A DNA stretch of 16,742 nt from NCBI GenBank assembly GCA_028290225.1, contig JAQGKH010000238.1, positions 1 to 16,742 of the forward strand. The letters run 5' to 3'. Position numbers and translations under genes: made by a program. Numbering within the stretch: position 1 is the stretch's first letter; each line of letters starts with the position of its first letter. The stretch is from Devosia sp. (lineage in GTDB: Bacteria; Pseudomonadota; Alphaproteobacteria; Rhizobiales; Devosiaceae). Of this stretch, positions 7,394 to 13,657 are shown in pieces. The notes under the pieces were generated by a model. It was not told where the DNA came from. It saw only the letters and a program-made list of their open reading frames with translations, and did no database searches.

Positions 7394-8221
7394 ATGACGT
7401 TGGTGCAGTCCACGCAGCCCAAGCTTCAGGTGAACGGCGCCACCAAGGTGTACAACACCAATTCGGGCGATCTGCTCGCCATTGATCGTTGCAGCATCGA
7501 TATCGCACCCGGTGAGATCGTTTCGGTCGTGGGCCCATCGGGTAGCGGCAAGACAACGCTGCTTTGGGCCATTTCCGGGCTGCATGGCCTGACCTCGGGC
7601 GAGATCCTGCTCGACGGCAAGCCAGTGACCGGACCTCGCCGCGAAATCGGCATGGTGTTTCAGGACGCCAATCTGCTGCCCTGGCGCACCATCGACGCCA
7701 ACATCAACTTTCCCTTCGAGATCAAGGGCGAAAAACCCGATCGCGACTGGATCACGACCCTGATGCACCGGGTCGGCCTGGAAGGCTTTGGCGCACGCAT
7801 GCCGCGCGAGCTGTCGGGCGGCATGCAGCAACGCGTTGCCCTGGTGCGCGCGCTCAGCTTCAAGCCATCGGTGCTGCTGATGGACGAGCCCTTTGGCGCG
7901 CTGGATTCCTTCACGCGCGAGGAGATGAACCATCTGGTGGAGGAGATCTATCTCGACACCAGGACCACCATTGTCCTGATCACCCATTCCATTGAAGAAG
8001 CGATCTTTTTGTCCGACCGCGTGGTGGTGATGAGCGCCCGCCCCGGGCGCATCGCCCATGTCCATGACGTGCCCTTCGCCCGGCCGCGTTCCATGGAGAT
8101 CATGACAACGCGCGAAGTGTTCGACCTGACCAACACCATCAAACGCGAAATCGTCGGTGACCAGCAAAGCAAGGCGGCGGTGCGCCGCCGGCAAGCTGTG
8201 CCCGTTTCGGCTCCCTTGTAA
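7394..8221 (+). CDS. ABC transporter ATP-binding protein, taurine/nitrate (TauB/SsuB/NrtD) type
   Basis: From the ATG at 7394 the protein is 275 residues, a single nucleotide-binding domain that powers import. It shows Walker A GPSGSGKTT (47-55), the Q-loop VFQDANLLPW with Gln90, the signature LSGGMQQR (140-147), Walker B VLLMDEPFGALD (160-171) and the H-loop LITHSIEEA with His198. The QDANLLPWRT form of the Q-loop region is typical of the taurine/nitrate/sulfonate class. The ATG is preferred over the in-frame GTG at 7376 because GAGGG lies just before it (7386-7390) and the family N-terminus fits; a start at 7376 would add six residues. It is the first gene of a five-gene run and is separated from the permease by 12 bases. 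The substrate cannot be read from this subunit. Confidence 0.93.
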   Translation: MTLVQSTQPKLQVNGATKVYNTNSGDLLAIDRCSIDIAPGEIVSVVGPSGSGKTTLLWAISGLHGLTSGEILLDGKPVTGPRREIGMVFQDANLLPWRTIDANINFPFEIKGEKPDRDWITTLMHRVGLEGFGARMPRELSGGMQQRVALVRALSFKPSVLLMDEPFGALDSFTREEMNHLVEEIYLDTRTTIVLITHSIEEAIFLSDRVVVMSARPGRIAHVHDVPFARPRSMEIMTTREVFDLTNTIKREIVGDQQSKAAVRRRQAVPVSAPL

Positions 8222-8233
8222 GGAAAAGCGCCA

Positions 8234-9079
8234 ATGAGCTCAGCGGACGCCATTCCGCAATTCAACAAGCCAGCTGGCGGCAACAGCGAAGTGGGCGTAA
8301 CCAACATGTCCGCCCTGACCGCTGGACCCGGCATCAAGTCACTGTTCGATTTCGCGATTATCGCCCTGGTCGCCGTCGTGGTGATCGGCGGGCTCGAATT
8401 GCTGCTGACCGTTTTTGCCGTGCCGCAATATGTGCTGCCCAAGCCGCACGAGATTGCCGTGGCTCTGGTCACCGATTTCCCGCTGATCGCGCCTCACCTC
8501 GGCCACACGCTGGTGGAGCTGTTCTCGGGGTTTGGGATCGGCGCGCTAGTGGGGCTGGTCCTTGCGGCGGTGGTGACCCAGTTTCCCTTCGTTGAAAAGA
8601 TCATCACCCCCTATATCCTGCTGCTGGTGACCACGCCGATGCTGGCCCTGGTGCCCCTGCTGATCCTGCGCTTCGGCTTTGGCTACGAGCCGCGCATCAT
8701 CGCGGTGGCGCTTGCTTCAGGTCCCATGGTGATGATCAACGCCACCACCGGCTTCCGCCGGGTCGATAGCGGCAAGATCGCCTTGGCGCGCTCCTATGGC
8801 GCCTCCACCTTGCAGATCTTCTGGAAGATCCGCGCTCCGATGGCACTGCCGATGATCTTTGTGGGCCTGATGGTGGGCTCCATTTTCGGGCTGCTAACTG
8901 CGGTGGGCGCAGAAATGGTGGGCGGAGGCTTTGGGCTGGGCAACCGGCTGACCTCCTATTCCTCCATGATCCAGATGCCGCAATTCTTCGCGGTGGTGCT
9001 GATCCTGTCCATCCTGGGCATCCTCATCTACGTGCTGTTTTTCCTGCTGGGCAAGAAGTTCGCCAGCTGGGAAGCCTGA
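8234..9079 (+). CDS. ABC transporter permease, taurine/nitrate (TauC/SsuC) type
   Basis: The 281-residue inner-membrane protein has about six hydrophobic segments (roughly 38-62, 97-118, 124-146, 153-173, 205-226 and 250-273) and the BPD_transp_1 fold. The cytoplasmic EAA coupling loop that docks on the ATPase is visible as ARSYGASTLQIFWKIRAPMALP (about 185-206). An AAGGA about nine bases upstream supports the ATG at 8234; an in-frame ATG at 8309 (MSALTAG) would drop a 25-residue, poorly conserved N-terminal tail. It lies 12 bases after the ATPase gene and is followed by a strong hairpin, then the binding-protein gene. Because only one permease is present, it probably acts as a homodimer. Confidence 0.92.
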   Translation: MSSADAIPQFNKPAGGNSEVGVTNMSALTAGPGIKSLFDFAIIALVAVVVIGGLELLLTVFAVPQYVLPKPHEIAVALVTDFPLIAPHLGHTLVELFSGFGIGALVGLVLAAVVTQFPFVEKIITPYILLLVTTPMLALVPLLILRFGFGYEPRIIAVALASGPMVMINATTGFRRVDSGKIALARSYGASTLQIFWKIRAPMALPMIFVGLMVGSIFGLLTAVGAEMVGGGFGLGNRLTSYSSMIQMPQFFAVVLILSILGILIYVLFFLLGKKFASWEA

Positions 9080-9087
9080 GTGACTAA

Positions 9088-9112
9088 CCGCGGCGAGGGG
9101 AAAACGCCGCGG
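9088..9112 (+). terminator. Intercistronic hairpin between permease and binding-protein genes
   Basis: CCGCGGCG (9088-9095) and CGCCGCGG (9105-9112) form a perfect eight-base GC-only stem with a nine-base, purine-rich loop. No T-run follows, so it is more likely a partial terminator or mRNA-stabilising structure than a full stop. Such structures often help set a higher level of binding protein relative to membrane subunits. Confidence 0.55.
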
Positions 9113-9150
9113 GATCGCAATGTCGGACGTTCAATCAACAGGGGAATGCA

Positions 9151-10311
9151 ATGACCACCACACCGACCCGAAACATCAGCCGCCGCACCTTCCTCCAGGT
9201 CTCTGCGGCAGGCGTCGTAACTGCCACCGCCTTGGGGGGTATCGGCCCTGCCGCCGCCGCTCCCTATGAGAAATTCACCTGGATTTCACCCCGCGGCTCC
9301 CTCGAAGTGCTCGATGACTATGGCTTCTGGGTTGCCAAGAAGATGGGGTACTTTGCCGAGCTTGAGGTGGAGCCCGAGATGCAGCCCGGGCCTTCGGATG
9401 GCACGGCGACGGTCAAGTTCGTCGATGTCGGTCAGGCCGATATGGGCTTCCCCTCGCCCGGCGTGTTCTCGTTCGGGCTCGAGAACGGCATGAAGCTCAA
9501 ATCCGCTTTCCATATCGGTGCGCGCGACACCTTCAGCATCGCCTTCCGCAAGGGAGAAGGCAGCAACGACCTCAAGACCCTGGAAGGCAAGACCATCCTG
9601 CTCGGCTCGGCGGCATGGCAATCCATCGTCGATCCCATGCTCGCAGTGCAGGGCGTCGACGTTTCCAAGATCAAATATGTGGAAGCGGGCTGGCCGACCT
9701 GGTCCACCGCGCTCAAGGCCGGTCAGGGCGATGCGGCCCTGAGCTGGGAAGGGCTGCGCGCCGAATGGATCGCCACCGGCCTCGACTTTGAATATTGGCT
9801 GGGCGTGCAGAAGTCGCCCCTGTTCTCCAACACTTTCGTGGTTCGCGCTGCCGATCTGGAAGACCCCGACAAGAAGGCCTATCTCGAAAAATATCTGCGC
9901 GGCTGGGCCATGGGCCTGGAATGGGCCAGCCACAATCCCCGCGCTGCGGTGGACATTGTCTTTGAACAGTTCCCGAGCCTCGCCACCAGCCTCGGGCCTG
10001 AGCTGGGCACCACCTCGATCCTGCAGCAGATCAATGTGTTCACCGGTGACATGTCCAAGCGCGCCGGTTGGGGCGACCATGACATGGCGGCCTGGCAGAC
10101 CTTCTTTGATACCCTGTTCGAGCTTGGGCTCGTGAAAAGCCCGGTGAAGGCCGAGGATGTCGCGACCAACGAGTTGATCCCGGCCATCAACAGCTTCGAC
10201 AAGGCCAAGGTCAAGGCGGATGCCGAGGCTTACCCGCTGTCCGAGGCGATGGCGGCAGTGGATGTGGACGCCATCAAGGCGCACCTGTTCGACCAGGCTA
10301 TCGCTTCTTAG
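9151..10311 (+). CDS. Tat-exported ABC substrate-binding protein (NMT1/TauA-like)
   Basis: The 386-residue protein begins with a twin-arginine signal, SRRTFLQ (10-16), a hydrophobic stretch (17-31) and a probable cleavage near AAAA-PYEK (about 34-38), so it is exported folded to the periplasm. The mature part has the NMT1/THI5/TauA-type fold signature: FWVAKKMGYFAELEVE (59-74), a VDVGQADMGF segment (91-100) and LKTLEGKTILLGS. These proteins bind a small ligand and deliver it to the permease. The ATG is preceded by AGGGGA about six bases upstream. It sits third in the operon, flanked on both sides by intercistronic hairpins. Tat export suggests a cofactor or rapid cytoplasmic folding, which is less common for this class. 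The ligand is unknown. It is too divergent from classical TauA to transfer that name. Confidence 0.9.
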   Translation: MTTTPTRNISRRTFLQVSAAGVVTATALGGIGPAAAAPYEKFTWISPRGSLEVLDDYGFWVAKKMGYFAELEVEPEMQPGPSDGTATVKFVDVGQADMGFPSPGVFSFGLENGMKLKSAFHIGARDTFSIAFRKGEGSNDLKTLEGKTILLGSAAWQSIVDPMLAVQGVDVSKIKYVEAGWPTWSTALKAGQGDAALSWEGLRAEWIATGLDFEYWLGVQKSPLFSNTFVVRAADLEDPDKKAYLEKYLRGWAMGLEWASHNPRAAVDIVFEQFPSLATSLGPELGTTSILQQINVFTGDMSKRAGWGDHDMAAWQTFFDTLFELGLVKSPVKAEDVATNELIPAINSFDKAKVKADAEAYPLSEAMAAVDVDAIKAHLFDQAIAS

Positions 10312-10329
10312 GCCACGCCGATCTTCTTG

Positions 10330-10356
10330 AGCACGGACGGCCTGCCCGCCCGTGCT
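10330..10356 (+). terminator. Intercistronic hairpin after the binding-protein gene
   Basis: AGCACGGACGG (10330-10340) pairs with CCGCCCGTGCT (10346-10356) over 11 positions with one A-C mismatch and a five-base loop. It lies between the stop of the binding-protein gene and the ribosome site of the dehydrogenase gene. No T-run follows, so it may stabilise the upstream message or partly terminate it. Confidence 0.5.
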
Positions 10357-10380
10357 TGCAGTCACCAATGGGAGGGCCGG

Positions 10381-11466
10381 ATGGCCGAGAAAGTCAAAGT
10401 TCTGGTGGTTGGCCTGGGCAATATGGGCGCTTCACATGCCAGCGCGTACCACCGCAATCCCGGCTTCGAGATTGTCGGGCTGATGAGCCGCTCCATCAAG
10501 ACCAAGGCCATTCCGGCCGAACTCGCCGGCTATCCCTTGTTCGAGGATTATGATGCTGCGCTGGCCACCACCCGGCCGGACGCCGTCTCGATCAATTCCT
10601 GGCCCAACAGCCATGCCGAATACGCCATCAAGGCCATCAATGCCGGCGCCCATGTCTTCATGGAAAAGCCCCTGGCAACCAACATTGCCGATGCGCAAGC
10701 CGTAGTGCAACTTGCGCGCCAGAAGAACCGCAAGCTGGTGCTCGGCTATATCCTGCGTGTGCATCCCAGCTGGATGAAGTTCACCGAACTGGCGCAAACG
10801 CTGGGCAAACCCCTGGTGATGCGCCTCAACCTTAATCAGCAGAGCAGCGGCCCGGCCTGGACCTGGCACAAGAACCTGATCGACTCACTGCCGCCCATTG
10901 TCGACTGCGGCGTGCACTATGTGGATGTGATGTGCCAGATGACCGGAGCCAAGCCCGTGCGGGTTCACGGTATTGGCGCCAAGCTCTGGGCCGAGGCCGC
11001 TCAGCCCAATTACGGGCACCTGCATGTCACCTTCGATGATGGCTCGGTTGGCTGGTACGAAGCCGGTTGGGGCCCGATGATGAGTGAAGTGGCCTATTTT
11101 GTGAAGGACGTGATCGGCCCCAAGGGCGCAGTGTCCATTGTTCCCAACCCATCGGCGGGAAAGGCTCAGCTGGAAGAGCTTTCCGATTCAGCCGATATCG
11201 ACAAGCATACCAAGACCGACGCGATCCAGTACCACCATGCCGAAGTGGGCCCCGACAAGAATTTCGTGCGCAAGGACGAGATCTTCACCATGACCGACGA
11301 GCCTGGCCACCAGGAATTGTGCGATCGCGAGCAGGCATACTTCCTGCGCGCCATTCTTGAGGATCTGGATCTGACCGAATCCATGGACGCTGCGGTCAAC
11401 AGCCTGCGCATCGTCCTGGCCGCCGAGCAAAGCATCAACGAGGGTCGGGTAGTTGAACTGGCCTGA
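10381..11466 (+). CDS. Gfo/Idh/MocA-family NAD(P)-dependent dehydrogenase
   Basis: From the ATG at 10381, supported by GGGAGG about five bases upstream, the protein is 361 residues. It starts with the Rossmann dinucleotide motif VVGLGNMGASHA (9-20), carries the family's EKP catalytic loop (MEKPLATN, 94-101) and the DCGVHYVDV segment (175-183) that places the substrate-site acid and histidine. The C-terminal alpha/beta domain begins around 125. Members oxidise or reduce sugars, inositols and amino-sugars in the cytoplasm. An earlier in-frame ATG at 10327 is rejected because it lies inside the preceding hairpin and adds an unconserved tail. Placed between the transporter and a TIM-barrel protein, it probably acts on the imported compound or a product of it. 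The substrate is unknown. Confidence 0.92.
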   Translation: MAEKVKVLVVGLGNMGASHASAYHRNPGFEIVGLMSRSIKTKAIPAELAGYPLFEDYDAALATTRPDAVSINSWPNSHAEYAIKAINAGAHVFMEKPLATNIADAQAVVQLARQKNRKLVLGYILRVHPSWMKFTELAQTLGKPLVMRLNLNQQSSGPAWTWHKNLIDSLPPIVDCGVHYVDVMCQMTGAKPVRVHGIGAKLWAEAAQPNYGHLHVTFDDGSVGWYEAGWGPMMSEVAYFVKDVIGPKGAVSIVPNPSAGKAQLEELSDSADIDKHTKTDAIQYHHAEVGPDKNFVRKDEIFTMTDEPGHQELCDREQAYFLRAILEDLDLTESMDAAVNSLRIVLAAEQSINEGRVVELA

Positions 11467-11504
11467 TGGCCCTGCCCTTCTTCCCTTATGATTGAGGCCC
11501 GCCT

Positions 11505-12674
11505 TTGAGCTACAAAGCCATTTATACCTATGCCTGGGACCTCCAGGAGGCTGGCGTTTCGGCCGCCACCGACTCCTTTCAGCGCCTCGGCCTGGATACG
11601 GTGACGATGGCCGGCAGCTATCATGCGGGCAAGTTTCTCCGGCCGCGCGGCACCACGGGCAAGGTTTATTTCCCCGAGGACGGCACGATCTATTTCCATG
11701 CCGACTCATTGCGTTATGGGGCGATCAAGCCGCAGGCCAATTCATTGCTGGCCAATGGCGACCCCCTGGATGAGTTGACCCGATCCGGCATGGCCACCAA
11801 TGTGTGGCTGGTGCTGTTGCACAACACGCGCCTGGGCATGGCCCACCCCGACAGCGTAGTGCACAACGCCTTTGGCGATCCCTATTTCTACAATCTCTGC
11901 CCCTCTGCCCCTGAGGCTCGGGCTTATGCCATCGGCTTGGCAGTAGACGTCACCCAGAGCTATTCGGTGTCGGGCATTTCCCTGGAAGCGCCAGGCTGGA
12001 CGCCCTATGCCCACGGCTTTCACCATGAATTTGCTTTGCTGCGCTCCAATGCCTGGCTCGACAATCATCTGGGCCTTTGCTTTTGCGAGCATTGCCTGGC
12101 GGGAGCGGAGCGCTCCGGCATCGATGCACGCCGCCTCAAGGCACAGGTAGCAGGGGACATAGAGGTCTATCTCGAAAGCGGTATCGAGTACCCCACGGAT
12201 ATGGCCGAGGCCTTCTGGCGGGCCGATCTGGCCGGAGATTTCGAGCTCCAGAGCTTTCTCGACTTTCGCTGCGAGGTGGTCACGAGCCTTGTCAGCGAAA
12301 TCCGGGCGGCGGTCAGGGCCGATGCGAGCGTTTCGGTGATCCCCTCCGTGGCCCGCCCGACCGGCGGCGCCTGGTATGAAGGCAGTGATCTACGCTCCCT
12401 GGCGCAAGCGGCTGGCATCGTTGAAGCCTGCTTTTACGAACCCACAGCACAACGAGTGGCTGCTGATCTGTTTGATATTCGGCGCCGTCTCAGGGGCGAA
12501 GGCAAACTGCGCGGCATTCTGCGCCCGTCTTACCCGGACCTCGCCAGCAAGGCTGAATTCCTCGCCGCCGTGCAGGTACTGCGTGCTGGCGGGGTAGACG
12601 AACTGGCCTTCTACAATTGGGGCTTCCTGCGCCAGGACAATCTGTCCTGGATCGGGGAAGCCCTGCAAGGGTAG
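11505..12674 (+). CDS. TIM-barrel glycoside-hydrolase-like protein with CFCEHC motif
   Basis: The 389-residue protein starts at a TTG (11505) with GAGG seven bases upstream. This start gives a natural N-terminus (MSYKAIYTYAW). No signal peptide is present, so it is cytoplasmic. The alternation of hydrophobic strands and helices, an acidic strand end (VSGISLEAPGW, 156-165) and a late strand (ELAFYNWGFL, 366-375) suggest a TIM barrel. The CFCEHC cluster (192-197) followed by a helix resembles the CFCxxC element in some uncharacterised glycoside-hydrolase-like and beta-galactosidase-like families, where it may bind metal or stabilise structure. I do not recognise a named family. It is 38 bases after the dehydrogenase gene and ends the operon, so it probably processes the same compound. 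A hydrolase role is inference; an isomerase or lyase is possible. Confidence 0.75.
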   Translation: MSYKAIYTYAWDLQEAGVSAATDSFQRLGLDTVTMAGSYHAGKFLRPRGTTGKVYFPEDGTIYFHADSLRYGAIKPQANSLLANGDPLDELTRSGMATNVWLVLLHNTRLGMAHPDSVVHNAFGDPYFYNLCPSAPEARAYAIGLAVDVTQSYSVSGISLEAPGWTPYAHGFHHEFALLRSNAWLDNHLGLCFCEHCLAGAERSGIDARRLKAQVAGDIEVYLESGIEYPTDMAEAFWRADLAGDFELQSFLDFRCEVVTSLVSEIRAAVRADASVSVIPSVARPTGGAWYEGSDLRSLAQAAGIVEACFYEPTAQRVAADLFDIRRRLRGEGKLRGILRPSYPDLASKAEFLAAVQVLRAGGVDELAFYNWGFLRQDNLSWIGEALQG

Positions 12675-12724
12675 CTCGCAACGCAGGATCGAACTGCTGA
12701 ACCGAACGGACTAGTCATAATGAT

Positions 12725-12757
12725 GAGCGCGTGCAAGCGTGGCCTCGGACAGCGCTC
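12725..12757. terminator. Possible bidirectional terminator at a convergent junction
   Basis: GAGCGC (12725-12730) and GCGCTC (12752-12757) form a six-base stem around a 21-base loop, between two genes that face each other. The C-run just after (12757-12760) is not a typical U-tract, so this is a weak candidate for ending both transcripts. The rest of 12675-12764 shows nothing else. Confidence 0.3.
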
Positions 12758-12764
12758 CCCCCGA

Positions 12765-13526
12765 TTATGTTTCCAAGGCCCCGCCGAGTTCTTCTATCCG
12801 CCTTGCCAGGCGAGCGCTGGGCGTCACCATCCCAACCGTTCCGGCCGGTGACTCGAACAGCGCGTGCCGCTCTTCCTCGGTGGACATGAAGAAGGGATAG
12901 CGCTCCAGCAGGCCCGGATAAATGGCCGGCACATCGGCAACCATCAGCACCATGGGAAATCGCAGGCCGTGATAATAGCGTGCTTCACCCCATTGGGTAG
13001 AGTTGAAAACCCGCCGGTAAAAGGCCGAGTGCTCGGGTCTTACGGACGAGAGGCAATACCTGGCATCATAGTGACGCGCCGCCATGACCCCGATCCGCAG
13101 AGCCAGAAACGGTAGTGCGGGATAGGCGAGGCTGGCTTCATGATCGGCAGTGAACCGGCCCGGATCGACGAGGCGCACTCCGTCATGGACCAGATGATCT
13201 ACCAGATCGGGGAACACTGATTGGGCCGGTGAGGTCGGCGTCTCGCGGCAGAGATGATGCACGCGAATGGAGCTGACGAGCCGCCCGTCGATATGCACCC
13301 CGAAACAGGAAACATTTGGCAGTTCGTCAAATTCGTCGCGCACCACCTGCTGGCTGTTGAACGGGATGAACTCCTCCCGTCGGTAGGCTTCGTAGCGAAG
13401 CCGATACACAGGATCCAGCTGATCCTCTATGCTCACTCTCCGGTACTCGACCCTGTCCAGCAGGTCGACAAGCGCCTCCGCAAAGCGGGACGCGCCCCCG
13501 GCAACAGGCGTGATTGCCGCACTCAT
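12765..13526 (-). CDS. FeeM-type N-acyl amino acid synthase (LuxI/GNAT-fold)
   Basis: From the ATG at 13526 (AAGGGG seven bases upstream) the protein is 253 residues; a GTG three bases earlier is a less likely start. The N-terminal YRLRYEAYRREEFIP (41-55), acidic DEFDELP (64-70), VSSIRVHHL (84-92) and VDPGRFTAD (120-128) follow the order seen in LuxI-type and FeeM N-acyltransferases. The C-terminal half carries RPEHSAFYRRVFN (163-175). FeeM enzymes transfer an acyl chain from acyl-ACP to an amino acid, yielding surface-active or signalling N-acyl amino acids in the cytoplasm. It has no HSL-synthase-specific partner regulator nearby (no LuxR), which favours FeeM over LuxI. It is the minus-strand gene downstream of the c-di-GMP protein, 131 bases away, and may share control. 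Confidence 0.8.
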   Translation of the reverse strand: MSAAITPVAGGASRFAEALVDLLDRVEYRRVSIEDQLDPVYRLRYEAYRREEFIPFNSQQVVRDEFDELPNVSCFGVHIDGRLVSSIRVHHLCRETPTSPAQSVFPDLVDHLVHDGVRLVDPGRFTADHEASLAYPALPFLALRIGVMAARHYDARYCLSSVRPEHSAFYRRVFNSTQWGEARYYHGLRFPMVLMVADVPAIYPGLLERYPFFMSTEEERHALFESPAGTVGMVTPSARLARRIEELGGALET

Positions 13527-13559
13527 CACTAAACCCCTTACACCATCCTACTTAAGCAC

Positions 13560-13589
13560 TTGTTAGCCATGTTGAGAACTACCGATCAA
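13560..13589 (-). promoter_or_regulatory. Possible promoter of the FeeM-type gene
   Basis: On the minus strand TTGATC (13589-13584) and TAACAA (13565-13560) are separated by 18 bases, about 35 bases ahead of the ATG at 13526. A nearby AGAC-TAG-GTCT palindrome (13604-13614) and ATCAAA/TTTGAT arms (13585-13590 and 13615-13620) overlap or flank the -35. The match is weak. Confidence 0.3.
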
Positions 13590-13657
13590 AGGCATGCTCG
13601 AACAGACTAGGTCTTTTGATGGAGTGAAAGGAGCAAAACGGCGTGATGAATGGGATT

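Noticed and set aside
9286..10368. Minus-strand 360-codon open frame over the binding-protein gene
   Set aside because: It is antisense to a Tat-signal binding protein with a ribosome site, and shows no recognisable motif.
12765..13526. Acyl-homoserine-lactone synthase (LuxI) call
   Set aside because: There is no LuxR-type gene beside it and the sequence order fits the FeeM group better, though the two share a fold.
13604..13614. AGAC-TAG-GTCT palindrome as terminator of the GGDEF-EAL gene
   Set aside because: The stem is only four bases and no T-run follows on the transcribed strand.
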